DNA of 64,000 bases, from assembly GCA_964035575.1 (NCBI GenBank), contig OZ037839.1, positions 1,377,220 through 1,441,219 on the forward strand, written 5' to 3'. A model generated the notes under the pieces. That model saw nothing but the letters and a program-made list of their open reading frames with translations, ran no database searches and was not told the origin of the DNA. Positions 1-10,477 of this stretch are shown here, piece by piece. The DNA is from Rhynchopus sp. YZ270_cl-10 (Eukaryota; Euglenozoa; Diplonemea; Diplonemida; Diplonemidae). Both the position numbers and the translations under genes were made by a program. Every line of letters starts with the position of its first letter. Positions within the stretch are counted from its first letter, which is position 1.

Positions 1-2
1 AC

Positions 3-662
3 ATGAGCGGGTCACATCCTGCGTTGCGTGCTTTAGAGGAAGTGATGAAAGAAGAGATTTACGCAGCAGACTTTGGCGTGCGGAAAGATGTGCGGCACTT
101 CCTCGAGCTTGTACCCTGCTCTGCGGAGATGGTCGCAGGTGCAGTGTACGGGGAGTTTATTCCCGCAGCCTTCGACCTTGTCTGCTGCAATGTCTCCTCC
201 TTCCGTGAGTTCCCCCCCTCAGTAGTGATGCTCTGCTGTCTCCTGGTCGCAGCAACGCCTAATGTGGAGAACACCGCACACAACACAGAACAGATCCAAG
301 AGATGTGGGGTGTGCTCAAGCGTTGCTGCAGGCCGTTGTCTCAGGTATGGTTTTTGTCGGTAAAGGAGACCTCATGAAGTGCGTCTGGCTTGCTTGTGTA
401 CATCGAGACCAATGCATGTTGTATTGGTGGGTGGGCGTGGGTGAAGTGTTGCACATCCAAACTTCCCCACATCACAGAATAATAACTTCATCGCAAGCAT
501 CCCCAGGTGCGACATCGTGTTGCAGACAGCGTGCCACAGGCATATGAGGCAGTGCAGAAAGAGCTTATTCAGCGATTCACTGATTGCACGGATTCACCCC
601 AGACCCTGCATCACGCAGACTTAATCAACGATACGTCTCGAATGATGCTTTCATTCATCTGA
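3..662 (+). CDS. Hypothetical protein, 3' part, two exons (3-344, 507-662)
   Basis: Exon 1 is open from the window edge to 344 and ends ..CRPLSQ before a GTATGG donor. The intron is 345-506, with acceptor CCCCAG. Exon 2 (507-662, stop TGA) continues in phase 0. It contains EAVQKELIQRFTDCTDS, which is nearly the motif repeated at the C-terminus of the ankyrin gene at 1267-4683, and this supports the splice model. The ATG at position 3 may be internal, because the gene can begin before the window. I see no recognisable domain in exon 1; it is helix-rich with several Cys pairs. The two neighbouring genes are probably tandem relatives that share a 3' module. Function unknown. Confidence 0.6.
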
Positions 663-708
663 CTGACGAGAGGAAGCGGGGGTAGAGCATATCAGATGTC
701 AGAGGTAA

Positions 709-812
709 ACCACGAAATGGATGTAGGACTGCTTGTTGGGGTCCACCCCACGGTGCACCGGTCATTTGTACCAAGGTACACTGTTCACGAGAGGGAATTG
801 TATTTCAAGTCA
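709..812 (+). repeat. Dispersed repeat, copy 1 of 3 (others 28145-28256, 30940-31027)
   Basis: About 100 bp containing GGATGTAGGACTGC, GGGGTCCACC and ACCAAGGTACACTGTTCACG. The same ordered blocks recur at 28145-28256 and 30940-31027 with substitutions and small indels. The class is unknown; no terminal repeats are seen. Confidence 0.6.
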
Positions 813-913
813 CATTTCTTTTCATTTCCCTCAACCTTACCCATGCACACCCCACCCCCGTTCATATCTAGAGTCAACTATTAAATGAAATACCCCCACC
901 TTTATATTTATTC

Positions 914-1063
914 GTTTACTGTTTACTGTTTACTGTTTACTGTTTACTGTTTACTGTTTACTGTTTACTGTTTACTGTTTACTGTTTACTGTTTACTGTT
1001 TACTGTTTACTGTTTACTGTTTACTGTTTACTGTTTACTGTTTACTGTTTACTGTTTACTGTT
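914..1063. repeat. 7-bp satellite (TTTACTG)n
   Basis: About 21 near-perfect head-to-tail copies of TTTACTG lie between the first gene and the ankyrin gene. No inverted repeats flank it, unlike most other satellites in the window. Confidence 0.95.
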
Positions 1064-1266
1064 CACTGATGGCACCCATCCTGGGTAAAGACTCGTGAAA
1101 TATCCCGAAGAACGCATATTTCATTTGGAGGCGTCCTTCACTGCAGTTGCACAGTGAAGCCATACTGCGTGATGCCGGGTGCTTATCCTCTCCTCTGTCC
1201 ACACACCTCTTCACAAAGAGTAACGTCACTCCAGCACTGACAGACACAACATAAGACACACAAGTA

Positions 1267-4200
1267 ATGTCTGGGCAACACGCAGGCAACCACAGCAACA
1301 CTACGTTGCACGAGGCAGTGGTGGAAGCACGTGCAGATGTGGTGCAGGTGCTCATTGCTGCAGGGGCAGACATCGAAAAAAGAGACTCCCAAGGATGTGC
1401 GCCTCTTCTCCTTGCGTGCATGAGAGGGTGCCTCGACATTGTGAAGGTGTTGGTGCAAGCTGGTGCGGAACTGCGTGTCACAAACTGGAACGATGATACA
1501 GGTCTTATCGCTGCTTCGCGTGAGGGACACACGGAGACTGTGCGCTATCTTGTGGGCTTGGGGCAGGTGGATGTGGATCAGGTAGGTGGGACGGACACAA
1601 CCACTGCGTTGCACGAGGCAGGTGGTCAAAACCATGTAGATGTGGTGCAGGTGCTCATTGATGCAGGGGCAGACATCGAGAAAAAGGACTCTGATGAACG
1701 TACGCCTCTTCACCTTGCGTTCATGGAAGGGTGCCTCGACACTGTGAAGGTGTTGGTACGGGCTGGTGCGAAACTGAGTGGCACAGACCGCTACGGCGAC
1801 ACATGTCTTATCGCTGCTTCGCGTGAGGGACACACGGAGACTGTGCGCTATCTTGTGGGCTTGAGGCAGGTGGATGTGGATCAGGTAGGTGGGCGGTTCA
1901 CAAACACTGCGTTGCACGAGGCAGGTGGTAAAAACCATGTAGATGTGGTGCAGGTGCTCATTGATGCAGGGGCAGATATCGAGAAAGAGACCTCTTTGCG
2001 CCGTACGACTCCTCTTCTCTTTGCGTGCGTGAAAGGGTGCCTCGATGCTGTGAAGGTGTTGGTGCAAGCTGGCGCGGAAGTGCGTGTCGCAGGCGCCGAC
2101 GGCGACACATGTCTTATGGCTGCTTCGCGTCTGGGAGACACGGAGACTGTGCGCTATCTTGTGGGATTGGGACAGGTGGATGTGGATCAGGAAGGTGGGC
2201 GGTACGCAAACACTTCGTTGCACCGGGCACAAAACCATGCAGATGTGGTGCAGGTGCTCATTGATGCAGGGGCAGACATCGAGAAAAAGAACTCTGAAGG
2301 ATATACGCCTCTTCACCTTGCGTGCATGAATGCGTGCCTCGACGCTGTGAAGGTGTTGGTGCAATCTGGTGCGGAAGTGCGTGTCACAAACTACGACGGC
2401 GACACATGTCTTATCGCTGCTTCGCGTGAGGGACACACGGAGACTGTGCGCTATCTTGTGGGCTTGGGGCAAGTGGATGTGGATCAGGTAGGTGGGCCGG
2501 ACGCAAACACTGCGTTGCACGAGGCAGTTGGTAAAAACCATGCAGATGTGGTGCAGGTGCTCATTGATGCAGGGGCGGACATCGAGAAAAAGGATGCCTG
2601 GGGGCGCTCGCCTCTGCTGTTGGGTTGCAAGTCAAACGTGAATGATGTTGTGAAGGTACTGATTCGAGCAGGTGCGGATGTGGGTGCAAGAGACCGAGAT
2701 GGCATGACATGTCTCATGTTTGCGTCTGCTGGTGGATTCACGACGATTGTGAAAAGCCTTCTGTGCATGGCAGAGGTGGGTGTGGACCTCGTTGATGCTG
2801 AGCACTGGACTGCGTTGCACCAATCAGTGGCCAACAAAGAGGAGGCTGTGATACAGGTGCTCATTGATGCAGGTGCAGACGTGGAAGCAAAGAGCGAGTT
2901 GGTCTGTTCGCCTCTGATGATGGCTTGTCGGGCGGGTGAGGTCCATATCGTGAGGATGTTGCTAGAAGCGGGTGCACGGCTGCATATACAGGGCAATGGC
3001 AATATCCGTTTCGATGCAGCAGCGCGTTACCCCAAATCATATGCAGCTGAGGTGCAGGAGCTCATTGATTCAGGTGCACGCATCGAGAAATGGGACGACA
3101 GAGGACCTTCGCCTCTGGTGTGTGCGTGCATGGGAGTGGACCGCGACATTGTGAATCTGTTGGTGCAAGCTGGTGCGGAACTGCGTGTCACAGAACATAT
3201 AGAGGAGCTATCACAGCACTTTGAAGCTGCTGCAGGGACCAGAAAAAAACATAAAACACAGAAGGTGACATGTCTGATTACTGCTGCGGAAGAGGGAGGC
3301 ACGGAGACTGTGCGTTATCTTATGGTAGGCGTGGGGCAGGAAGTGGATCAGGCAGGTGGCGTCGTTGATGCCGACGTTTCCGACATCCAGGCAGATGTGA
3401 CAAACACAGCAGCACTCAGCGAACTGCGTCAAATGGATTCAGCAGCAAAGAAACGCTTGCGCGAGAAACTTGAACCAATTCGTGCTGTTTGGGAACACAT
3501 GGCGACGTCCCGTTCTGCACCGGAGGTTCCACTTGTTGCTGCTGAAGTTGTCACACTTCGTCAAGCTGCCAGCATGCAGGAGGAAGTGCAGAAAGAACTG
3601 ATTCAGCGATTCACTGATTGCACAGATTCAGCAGAAAAGGAACTCTTGCGCAACAAACTTCTCTCAATGCGTGCGACATGGGAACACATGGCAGAGTCAC
3701 GTCAGCATGAAGGAGCAGAACAGCAACCTATTGATGCCGATGTTTCCAGAACAAACAGAACAGGCTCCAACACACTGCATGGAGTTGTCGGCATGCAGGA
3801 GGAAGTGCAGAAAGAACTGATTCAGCGATTCACTGATTGCACAGATGAAGATGAAAAAGAACTCTTGCGCAACAAACTTCTCTCAATGCGTGCGACATGG
3901 GAACACATGGCAGAGTCACGTCAGCATGAAGGAGCAGAACAGCAACCTATTGATGCCGATGTTTCCAGAACAAACAGAACAGGCTCCAACACACTGCATG
4001 GAGTTGTCGGCATGCAGGAGGAAGTGCAGAAAGAACTGATTCAGCGATTCACTGATTGCACAGATGAAGATGAAAAAGAACTCTTGCGCAACAAACTTCT
4101 CTCAATGCGTGCGACATGGGAACACATGGCAGATTCACGTCAACATGCAGGAGCAGAACAGCAACCTATTGATGCCGATGTTTCCAGAACAAACAGAACA

Positions 4201-4683
4201 GGCTCCAACACACTGCATGGAGTTGTCGGCATGCAGGAGGAAGTGCAGAAAGAACTGATTCAGCGATTCACTGATTGCACAGATTCAGCAGAAAAGGAAC
4301 TCTTGCGCAACAAACTTCTCTCAATGCGTGCGACATGGGAACACATGGCAGAGTCACGTCAGCATGCAGGAGCAGAACAGCAACCTATTGATGCCGATGT
4401 TTCCAGAACAGATGTTACAAACAGAACAGGCTCCAACACACTGCATGGAGTTGTCGGCATGCAGGAGGAAGTGCAGAAAGAACTGATTCAGCGATTCACT
4501 GATTGCACAGATTCAGCAGAAAAGGAACTCTTGCGCAACAAACTTCTCTCAATGCGTGCGACATGGGAACACATGGCAGATTCACGTCAACATGCAGGAG
4601 CAGAACAGCAACCTATTGATGCCGATGTTTCCAGAACAGATGTTACAAACAGAACAGGCTCCAACACACTGCTGGAGTTGTAA
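1267..4683 (+). CDS. Ankyrin-repeat protein with C-terminal 73-residue tandem repeats
   Basis: A single 1138-residue frame starts MSGQHAGNHSNTTLHEAV. Residues about 10-690 are ankyrin repeats (roughly 18) in recurrent sets, with words such as TALHEA, VVQVLIDAGADIEK, TPLHLAC and ETVRYLVGLGQVDVDQ. Residues about 770-1138 hold five units of about 73 residues containing EEVQKELIQRFTDCTD and LLSMRATWEHMA, predicted helical. Ankyrin arrays bind other proteins; the partner is unknown. No signal peptide or membrane segment is seen, so it is probably cytosolic. The frame ends inside a sixth, decayed unit: sequence resembling the repeat continues past the stop to about 4760. The gene upstream shares the QRFTDCTD motif. 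High internal similarity implies recent repeat expansion. Confidence 0.9.
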   Translation: MSGQHAGNHSNTTLHEAVVEARADVVQVLIAAGADIEKRDSQGCAPLLLACMRGCLDIVKVLVQAGAELRVTNWNDDTGLIAASREGHTETVRYLVGLGQVDVDQVGGTDTTTALHEAGGQNHVDVVQVLIDAGADIEKKDSDERTPLHLAFMEGCLDTVKVLVRAGAKLSGTDRYGDTCLIAASREGHTETVRYLVGLRQVDVDQVGGRFTNTALHEAGGKNHVDVVQVLIDAGADIEKETSLRRTTPLLFACVKGCLDAVKVLVQAGAEVRVAGADGDTCLMAASRLGDTETVRYLVGLGQVDVDQEGGRYANTSLHRAQNHADVVQVLIDAGADIEKKNSEGYTPLHLACMNACLDAVKVLVQSGAEVRVTNYDGDTCLIAASREGHTETVRYLVGLGQVDVDQVGGPDANTALHEAVGKNHADVVQVLIDAGADIEKKDAWGRSPLLLGCKSNVNDVVKVLIRAGADVGARDRDGMTCLMFASAGGFTTIVKSLLCMAEVGVDLVDAEHWTALHQSVANKEEAVIQVLIDAGADVEAKSELVCSPLMMACRAGEVHIVRMLLEAGARLHIQGNGNIRFDAAARYPKSYAAEVQELIDSGARIEKWDDRGPSPLVCACMGVDRDIVNLLVQAGAELRVTEHIEELSQHFEAAAGTRKKHKTQKVTCLITAAEEGGTETVRYLMVGVGQEVDQAGGVVDADVSDIQADVTNTAALSELRQMDSAAKKRLREKLEPIRAVWEHMATSRSAPEVPLVAAEVVTLRQAASMQEEVQKELIQRFTDCTDSAEKELLRNKLLSMRATWEHMAESRQHEGAEQQPIDADVSRTNRTGSNTLHGVVGMQEEVQKELIQRFTDCTDEDEKELLRNKLLSMRATWEHMAESRQHEGAEQQPIDADVSRTNRTGSNTLHGVVGMQEEVQKELIQRFTDCTDEDEKELLRNKLLSMRATWEHMADSRQHAGAEQQPIDADVSRTNRTGSNTLHGVVGMQEEVQKELIQRFTDCTDSAEKELLRNKLLSMRATWEHMAESRQHAGAEQQPIDADVSRTDVTNRTGSNTLHGVVGMQEEVQKELIQRFTDCTDSAEKELLRNKLLSMRATWEHMADSRQHAGAEQQPIDADVSRTDVTNRTGSNTLLEL
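3574..4683 (+). repeat. 219-bp coding minisatellite in the ankyrin gene
   Basis: Units begin at 3574, 3793, 4012, 4231 and 4459. Spacing is 219 bp except for one 228-bp unit that gains nine bases (residues DVT). Units are almost identical at DNA level and keep the reading frame, which points to recent unequal exchange. Confidence 0.95.
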
Positions 4684-4952
4684 ACCTTCATGAGGAAGTG
4701 CAGAAGAGCTTATTAAGTGATTCACTGATTACGTGGCTTCAGCAGAAAAGGAGAAGCAGCCACAACACCACGCCAAATATTTTTACCGTGCTGATATGGG
4801 ACCGGGGGACGAGTGTATGATGTTAGGAACTGCAACACTCTGCGCTTGCAAGCAGATGGTGGACGCTGGAGGCGGAACGGCCGTCTTTTTTGATCGCATA
4901 TATTATCTAAAGCTTTTACCACCACCCACTCTTTTTTTTTTAATATCAAACA

Positions 4953-4992
4953 CCACCCTCACCACCCTCCCCCTCCCTCTCTCCCCCCTTTC
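4953..4992 (+). promoter_or_regulatory. C/T-rich tract before the beta-helix gene
   Basis: A CCCTCCCC-type pyrimidine tract lies about 55-95 bp before the start at 5048. Comparable tracts precede the genes at 19300, 28529, 34099, 53468 and 58857. It may be a promoter or a 5'-leader splice signal (a TTTTTTAG lies at about 5021). Confidence 0.35.
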
Positions 4993-5047
4993 AATAACGT
5001 ATCTCTTGTCACATTTTTTAGGTTACACAATAAGAGCAGAGGGGAAC

Positions 5048-7612
5048 ATGTTTTGTCGCACCGCCCCCATGTGGGCAGAGGTTTTTCTATTGGTCGCCCT
5101 GGGTTGGAGTGTGTCTGGTACACCTATCGACGTTGACGAGCTTGATTGCGCTATGAGGCGGCTCATGCTGGACCAGGCACGCACCGCACAGCCTTGGCGC
5201 GCACACCTCGCCAGGGAAGTCTTTGACTCTCTCCGTCTGGATGCGCTGTGTGGTGACACCCCGCCAACCACCACCACCACCACCACGATCACCACTTCCT
5301 CCCTCCCCACCGACTCTCGTCTCTTCTATGTGTCCCCCAATGCTTCCTCGGGGAACGGCAATATCGAGACACCATTTTCCACCGTCCACGAGGCTTTAAA
5401 TAAATCCCGCGAATTTCCAGGAGAAAAACGGGCCATTGTTTTGCGTGGCGGAGTGCACCTTTTGTCTGAAACCCTCGCATTTGGTGCAGGCGACGCAGGA
5501 AGCACGCTGATGAGCTACCCTGGGGAGGAGGCGTGGCTGTCTGGGGGGCAGGTCATCCCGCGCACCGCACCGTGGAAGAAGGGGGTGGATGGGAGCTACT
5601 CGGTTACACTTAACGATTCTATCTCTGAAGTACTGGGTCTCTTTACCCTTGACACACATCGCCGTTTAACCCGCGCACGCTTCCCCAACGCTGATGCCGA
5701 GACAGCACAATGGGGCTACGCATCCACAGACCGTTTGACCTATGCCATCGACTCCTCAATGGTAGACCACTGGTGGAAACCCCCGGTGCATCCTATCCCC
5801 GCCTTTACGTACACAGACCTCTCTTCCACCAATCCATCTGGCCACATCAAGAACGACTCTGATATGCCAGAGTACAATACATATGGGTATGGTGTAGGAG
5901 GTGTCTGCAACACCGTCTGGGAGAAGGACACCCCGAGCTATTGGTGTGGGAACAACTCCGCTGGAGGATGGGCTGAGGTCGACCAACAGGCAGTTAAGGC
6001 AGGACAATTGAATTTGCCAATCGGGATGACCTTCACGGATGATCCACGGTTAAGACGATTCGCGCTTTGGGAAAATGCAACCGGCGCGATCGTTCATGCC
6101 TGGCACAGCCAATCGTGGTTCACCAATATGTTTGAGGTAGGCACGCAAAACAAAACCGAACATTCCCTTACCTTTACGAGAGGAGGTCAGCAGGGGGGGA
6201 GGAATTGGTGTAGATGCGATCAATGCAGTTATGCGGCACCTTGGTGCGGCCAGCACCAGCAGCCTCCGCAGAACAACGATACGCGCCTCATCTCTGGGGG
6301 CTGGTTTGTTGAAAATGTCCTGGAAGAGTTGGACGCCAAGACCGAATGGTACTTTGCCCCAGACAGCCACACCCTGCATCTGAAGCCCAACGGCAGCATC
6401 TCCGCCGAAGACCTTGTAGTCCCACTCCTCCGCCGTCTGGTAAGCATCGTCAACACAACCGACATCACAATCGAAGGCATCGGCTTCCGCGACGCACAGT
6501 ACACCTTCATGGATGACTGGGCAGCACCTAGCGGAGGGGATTGGGCTATTCACCGTGGCGGTGCGGTCTTCATCGAGAACGCTGCGTCTGTTAGCATCGC
6601 AAACTGTACTTTCAAACGGCTTGACGGAAATGCATTGTTCCTTTCAAGAAAAACGCGGAATGTTACTATCGATTCCAACGAATTTGTTTGGATTGGAGAC
6701 AGCGCGATGGCAACGTGGGGTGATACTGATGGGTATGATGCTACCTCAGGCGCACAACCACGTGGTACAATGGTACGCAACAACTACATTCATGAAATCG
6801 GAATCTACGAAAAACAGTCCTCCGCTTGGGGACAAAACAAAGCATGTCAGACGACCTTCGAGAACAACATCCTCTTTAATATGCCGCGCGCCGCAATCAA
6901 CCTTAACGATGCTCTCGGTGGCGACAACGCCTTCGTAAAAAACCTCATCTGGAATACCTGCCGTGAATCTGGAGACCACGGCCCGATCAACACATGGGAT
7001 AGAATGCCTTTTCTCACCGACATCGCTACCCCGGGAACCCCTAGCTTCACCCCTGCACCAACCCGCATTGAACAAAACTTCATCTTCGCCAACTACGGAG
7101 GCGCTCAAGGGGTCGACAACGACGACGGATCCTCCTTTTTCCACATCTCCGGAAACGTTTTTTACGCCGCAGATGGCTTCAAAATGGACTATGGCGGGCA
7201 TGACTCTCTCTTTACCAACAACCTGGTAGTGACGTTCCCATATGATGGACAGAACTGCATGAACGTCGGCCCCTTCAAGAAGGGCCACGGCGACACCTAT
7301 AAGGACAACAAATGCATCATCGGGGTAGGGGCTAAAACGGTTCCCTCTGGCTGTGGAGACCCTTCCTGTGCAGGGCCGGTTAGTACGGACCTTTATCACG
7401 TAACCTCGCAGAATCAGTGTGATGAAAGCATTGTGCACACCGGGGGGAACAAATTCTTTACGCCGAATGGGACGGCGATTGTGACGTGTGGGGGGGAGAG
7501 TATGACCTTGGAGGAGGCGCAGGTGAAGTACAGCATTCAGCCGGGTTCTACTGCAGCAGAGTATCCGCTTGTGGAAGAGATCGTGCTGTGGGCGAAGGAG
7601 TTGGTGATGTGA
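5048..7612 (+). CDS. Secreted right-handed beta-helix (pectate-lyase-like) protein
   Basis: I place the start at the ATG at 5048 (854 residues), because the following MFCRTAPMWAEVFLLVAL reads as a signal peptide. The frame is open further upstream but runs through low-complexity sequence. A Thr-rich linker (about residues 72-86) precedes FYVSPNASSGNGNIETPFST, the typical entry of parallel beta-helix proteins (PF.T..EAL pattern). From about residue 480 to 760 there are successive Asn-rich coils such as VSIANCTFKRLDGNALFLS, VTIDSNEFVWIGDSA and NNYIHEIGIY. Many N-x-S/T sites support secretion. Such folds are common in polysaccharide lyases, hydrolases and adhesins, and no specific catalytic set could be assigned. 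No C-terminal anchor is seen. It is intron-free and followed by an A/T-rich 3' region. Confidence 0.75.
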   Translation: MFCRTAPMWAEVFLLVALGWSVSGTPIDVDELDCAMRRLMLDQARTAQPWRAHLAREVFDSLRLDALCGDTPPTTTTTTTITTSSLPTDSRLFYVSPNASSGNGNIETPFSTVHEALNKSREFPGEKRAIVLRGGVHLLSETLAFGAGDAGSTLMSYPGEEAWLSGGQVIPRTAPWKKGVDGSYSVTLNDSISEVLGLFTLDTHRRLTRARFPNADAETAQWGYASTDRLTYAIDSSMVDHWWKPPVHPIPAFTYTDLSSTNPSGHIKNDSDMPEYNTYGYGVGGVCNTVWEKDTPSYWCGNNSAGGWAEVDQQAVKAGQLNLPIGMTFTDDPRLRRFALWENATGAIVHAWHSQSWFTNMFEVGTQNKTEHSLTFTRGGQQGGRNWCRCDQCSYAAPWCGQHQQPPQNNDTRLISGGWFVENVLEELDAKTEWYFAPDSHTLHLKPNGSISAEDLVVPLLRRLVSIVNTTDITIEGIGFRDAQYTFMDDWAAPSGGDWAIHRGGAVFIENAASVSIANCTFKRLDGNALFLSRKTRNVTIDSNEFVWIGDSAMATWGDTDGYDATSGAQPRGTMVRNNYIHEIGIYEKQSSAWGQNKACQTTFENNILFNMPRAAINLNDALGGDNAFVKNLIWNTCRESGDHGPINTWDRMPFLTDIATPGTPSFTPAPTRIEQNFIFANYGGAQGVDNDDGSSFFHISGNVFYAADGFKMDYGGHDSLFTNNLVVTFPYDGQNCMNVGPFKKGHGDTYKDNKCIIGVGAKTVPSGCGDPSCAGPVSTDLYHVTSQNQCDESIVHTGGNKFFTPNGTAIVTCGGESMTLEEAQVKYSIQPGSTAAEYPLVEEIVLWAKELVM

Positions 7613-8222
7613 AAATGTGGGGGAGGAGGAGGAGGAGGTATTGCATTTGCAAACGTTGTGTAGAAAAAAAAGGATCGATTTTTGAATTTTGTTTTTTTTA
7701 GAATCGTTTTGTTCAAAAAAAAGGGTGTCTTTTTGCTGAGTACAAAACCCTCGTGTAGGGGGGGAGGGTGATGTGATACAACGAAGAGAAAGAAACAGAA
7801 AAAAAAAATTAATGACCATTATTAGTCTGTAAACACAAGAGCCGACAGATTTTTTATTTTTGGGAAATAATCCTGCTGGGAAGCTCACCGACAGACAAAA
7901 AACTTTATTGTTGTTACTTTTGTTTACATTCCTCTCTCTTTCTCTTTCTCTCCCTCTCTCCCCCCGAAATCACGTTTATGATGGAGGACGCATGCTTTGT
8001 GTCTACACTAATATAAGATTTCAAAACAAAAAAAATATTGTAGTGGAGCTCATCCTTGGGTGGTCTACACTAATCCAACCCAAGTTTTTCATAAAGCAAA
8101 AAGCAAAAAAAACAAAGATGATCTGCATCTATGCCTTTCTGTAGTACAAAAAGCTTCGGCCGACATTGAGTAGAAGATCTTAATACCAGTAGGTGTAAAG
8201 TGATTGTCGATACAACAAAAAA
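7613..8222. other. Intergenic stretch with two short A-tailed repeats
   Basis: No gene is seen. 8043-8100 is a copy of the GTGGAG..CTACACTAATCCAAC repeat family, and 8143-8220 is a copy of the GCTTCGGCC..GATTGTCGATACAAC family. Both end in A-rich sequence. The rest is A/T-rich with a CTCTCT tract at 7931-7963. Confidence 0.5.
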
Positions 8223-8514
8223 CACGGGTCGGGAAAGATCTTTTTTTTTTTTTTTTTTTTCGAGAAAAAAAATCCTCTTCTCCCGAAAAAAAAAAAAAAA
8301 AAAAGATTTTTGGGAGAAAAAAAAAAAGAGAAAAGATTTGAAAATCCTGGAAAAATCCTGAAAAAATCCTGAAAAATCCTGGAAAAATCCATGAAATTTC
8401 ATGAAAAATCTCGAGATCTTGAGAAATCTTTGAAAAAAAAAAAAAAAAAAAAAAAAGATTTTCAAAATCTTTTTTTTTTTTTTTTCCCCACGGTGCAGTC
8501 TGTCCTGGAAATGT

Positions 8515-8650
8515 CGGACCCTTTTGTCGGAGTCCGAGGGGGTCCGACAGTCGGACCCCCTGAGTCCGACAGTCGGACTCAGGGGTCCGACTGTCGGACT
8601 CACAGTCGGACCCCTGAGTCCGACTGCCGGACCCTGGGGTCCGACAGGCA
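8515..8650. repeat. Palindromic GTCGGAC/GTCCGAC array (left)
   Basis: Alternating GTCCGAC and GTCGGAC words, such as GGGTCCGACAGTCGGACCCC, each form small palindromes. A matching array lies at 13464-13593, symmetrically placed inside element A. Confidence 0.85.
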
Positions 8651-8651
8651 C

Positions 8652-8998
8652 ACCCAGGTGCCCAGGTGCCCAGGTACCCAGGTACCCAGGTGCCCAGGTA
8701 CCCAGGTACCCAGGTACCCAGGTACCCAGGTACCCAGGTACCCAGGTACCCAGGTACCCAGGTACCCAGGTACCCAGGTACCCAGGTACCCAGGTACCCA
8801 GGTACCCAGGTACCCAGGTACCCAGGTACCCAGGTACCCAGGTACCCAGGTACCCAGGTACCCAGGTACCCAGGTACCCAGGTACCCAGGTACCCAGGTA
8901 CCCAGGTACCCAGGTACCCAGGTACCCAGGTACCCAGGTACCCAGGTACCCAGGTACCCAGGTACCCAGGTACCCAGGTACCCAGGTACCCAGGTCCA
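8652..8998. repeat. 8-bp satellite (CCAGGTAC)n inside element A
   Basis: About 43 copies, the first few as CCAGGTGC. The same satellite adjoins the same core in element C (61408-61624). Each unit is palindrome-rich (GGTACC). Confidence 0.95.
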
Positions 8999-9032
8999 GG
9001 TCCAGGAACAGGTACCCAGGAACAGGAAAAAA

Positions 9033-10405
9033 GTCGTGAAAGAGCAACCACAGCTCCACATGACAAACACAAAAGTGTCCAGTCACGTGGGGCATTCATG
9101 CACTGAGGAGATAATGATCCAACAATTTACAAGAAAGATTACTTAACCTACTGCTGGAAGTTGCCAGGTCGTAGTAACACACAAGTGTGCCTCCGTTCGG
9201 GAAGACCGGATATTCTAGAGACCAGAAAGGCCTCAAGAATATCTTCCGGTAGTCAAGGTAGAACCGAGTGAACGGCCCAAGACCCCCGTGGAGAAGTTAA
9301 ATGTTGTAATGCTATCAGGTAGAAACTGCGAACACTGTCTTACCCTCCTCAATGCATGGTGGTTGATGTCTTCCACAACAAATTTCCTGTACCCAGGTAC
9401 CCAAATTCCCAGACCCACGCAGTGGCACATGACCGCCAAGTGTGAGTGACCCACACATGAGGGAATGCGACACTACGCAAAATTTACCACCAGACCCTGT
9501 CTTCGTGCACCTGAAGTACAACGCCGCAGACAGGCCAAACATGCGTTGGACTCAGAGGAATGCCCGCTGTGCAGGTATCAAACATGAGAACCAACTCCCA
9601 GCAACAAGGGGCGCCTTTTGGCGGGCGTTGTTGAGGGTGTTTGGGGTGCAAAGTTTTCCACAATTTTGATGCGCGGGTACAGAAGTGTTGTCTTGTTCTT
9701 TCATCTCTAGGAATGTAAATGTCAATCGCGTTTAACTATCACGAGGGCTTGTTTAGTGAACCCACGAGGGGTCGAAGGGGGTTGGTTATCCCATATCTAT
9801 CAAAGGTTGTGTCGACCAGGCGAATCCACTATGTTACGCTGTACGTTGTTAAATCCGAAGAAATAACGCTTTAGCAGCCGCAGGAAGTTTGTTAAAAAGA
9901 GTGCCTCACGCTACACAAACCACCACCCGCGATTGACTTAGATGTTATAACAAAGAGAATTCAGAACAAAACAACACCCTGCCCCATACACACTAAATTG
10001 TCATGCTTCAAGAGCATGCCTGGGCCAAAATTACTGTGACAAAAAGGCAACAAGACCACCCACAAGGAGTGTGAAATGTGCACTGGTTTTCTGGGGGAAC
10101 GCAATATTTTCTTGTGCCTCGTCCTCCGCAAGCAGAGGACAGACTTTCCGGAAGGTTTCCAAAGTCGAATTTCTTGCACTAGCTATGCTCCCTGGGTTAA
10201 ATGGCAATAGCAGTGACTGACAAAGTGTACCCATCCCCCTTCCACCCCAGATCTTAGTCCGCAAACTCAGAATGGATTGATGCGGGTGATACTCTTTGGA
10301 TTTTGAGTTGCTGAATGTCGGAGACGCGGCGAGGCTTCTCATCACAATCGCAGATGCAGTTCAGATTTCACGATCCTGTGATGAGTGTAAATGTGGAGTG
10401 TGATT
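9033..10405 (+). repeat. Shared core, copy 1 (in element A)
   Basis: It begins AAAAGTCGTGAAAGAGCAAC and is closely similar over most of its length to 61647-62856, and to 32165-33424 on the opposite strand. It carries no long intact frame. Short protein-like frames occur on both strands: the plus-strand one ends RVFGVQSFPQF in all three copies, and a minus-strand region contains RRVSDIQQL in copies 1 and 2. A CCCAGGTACCC word inside it (about 9391-9401) equals the adjoining satellite. I recognise no family. Confidence 0.8.
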
Positions 10406-10477
10406 AATGAATGAAATGTATGGTGTAGAAACGCAGTTATCGGGAAAGGTGAGGTTAATGTGGTAAAAAAAGGGGAT

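Noticed and set aside
914-1063. TTTACTG array as a telomere
   Set aside because: Internal position, a unit unlike known G-rich telomeric repeats, and genes on both sides.
1183-2541. 452-codon minus-strand frame opposite the ankyrin gene
   Set aside because: It mirrors the ankyrin repeat periodicity and has no start context or family. The plus-strand protein is clear.
8070-9106. Frames of 150-340 codons over (CCAGGTAC)n on both strands
   Set aside because: Repeat-driven openness (QVPRYPGT and GYLGTWVP peptides). The outer parts translate A/T runs.
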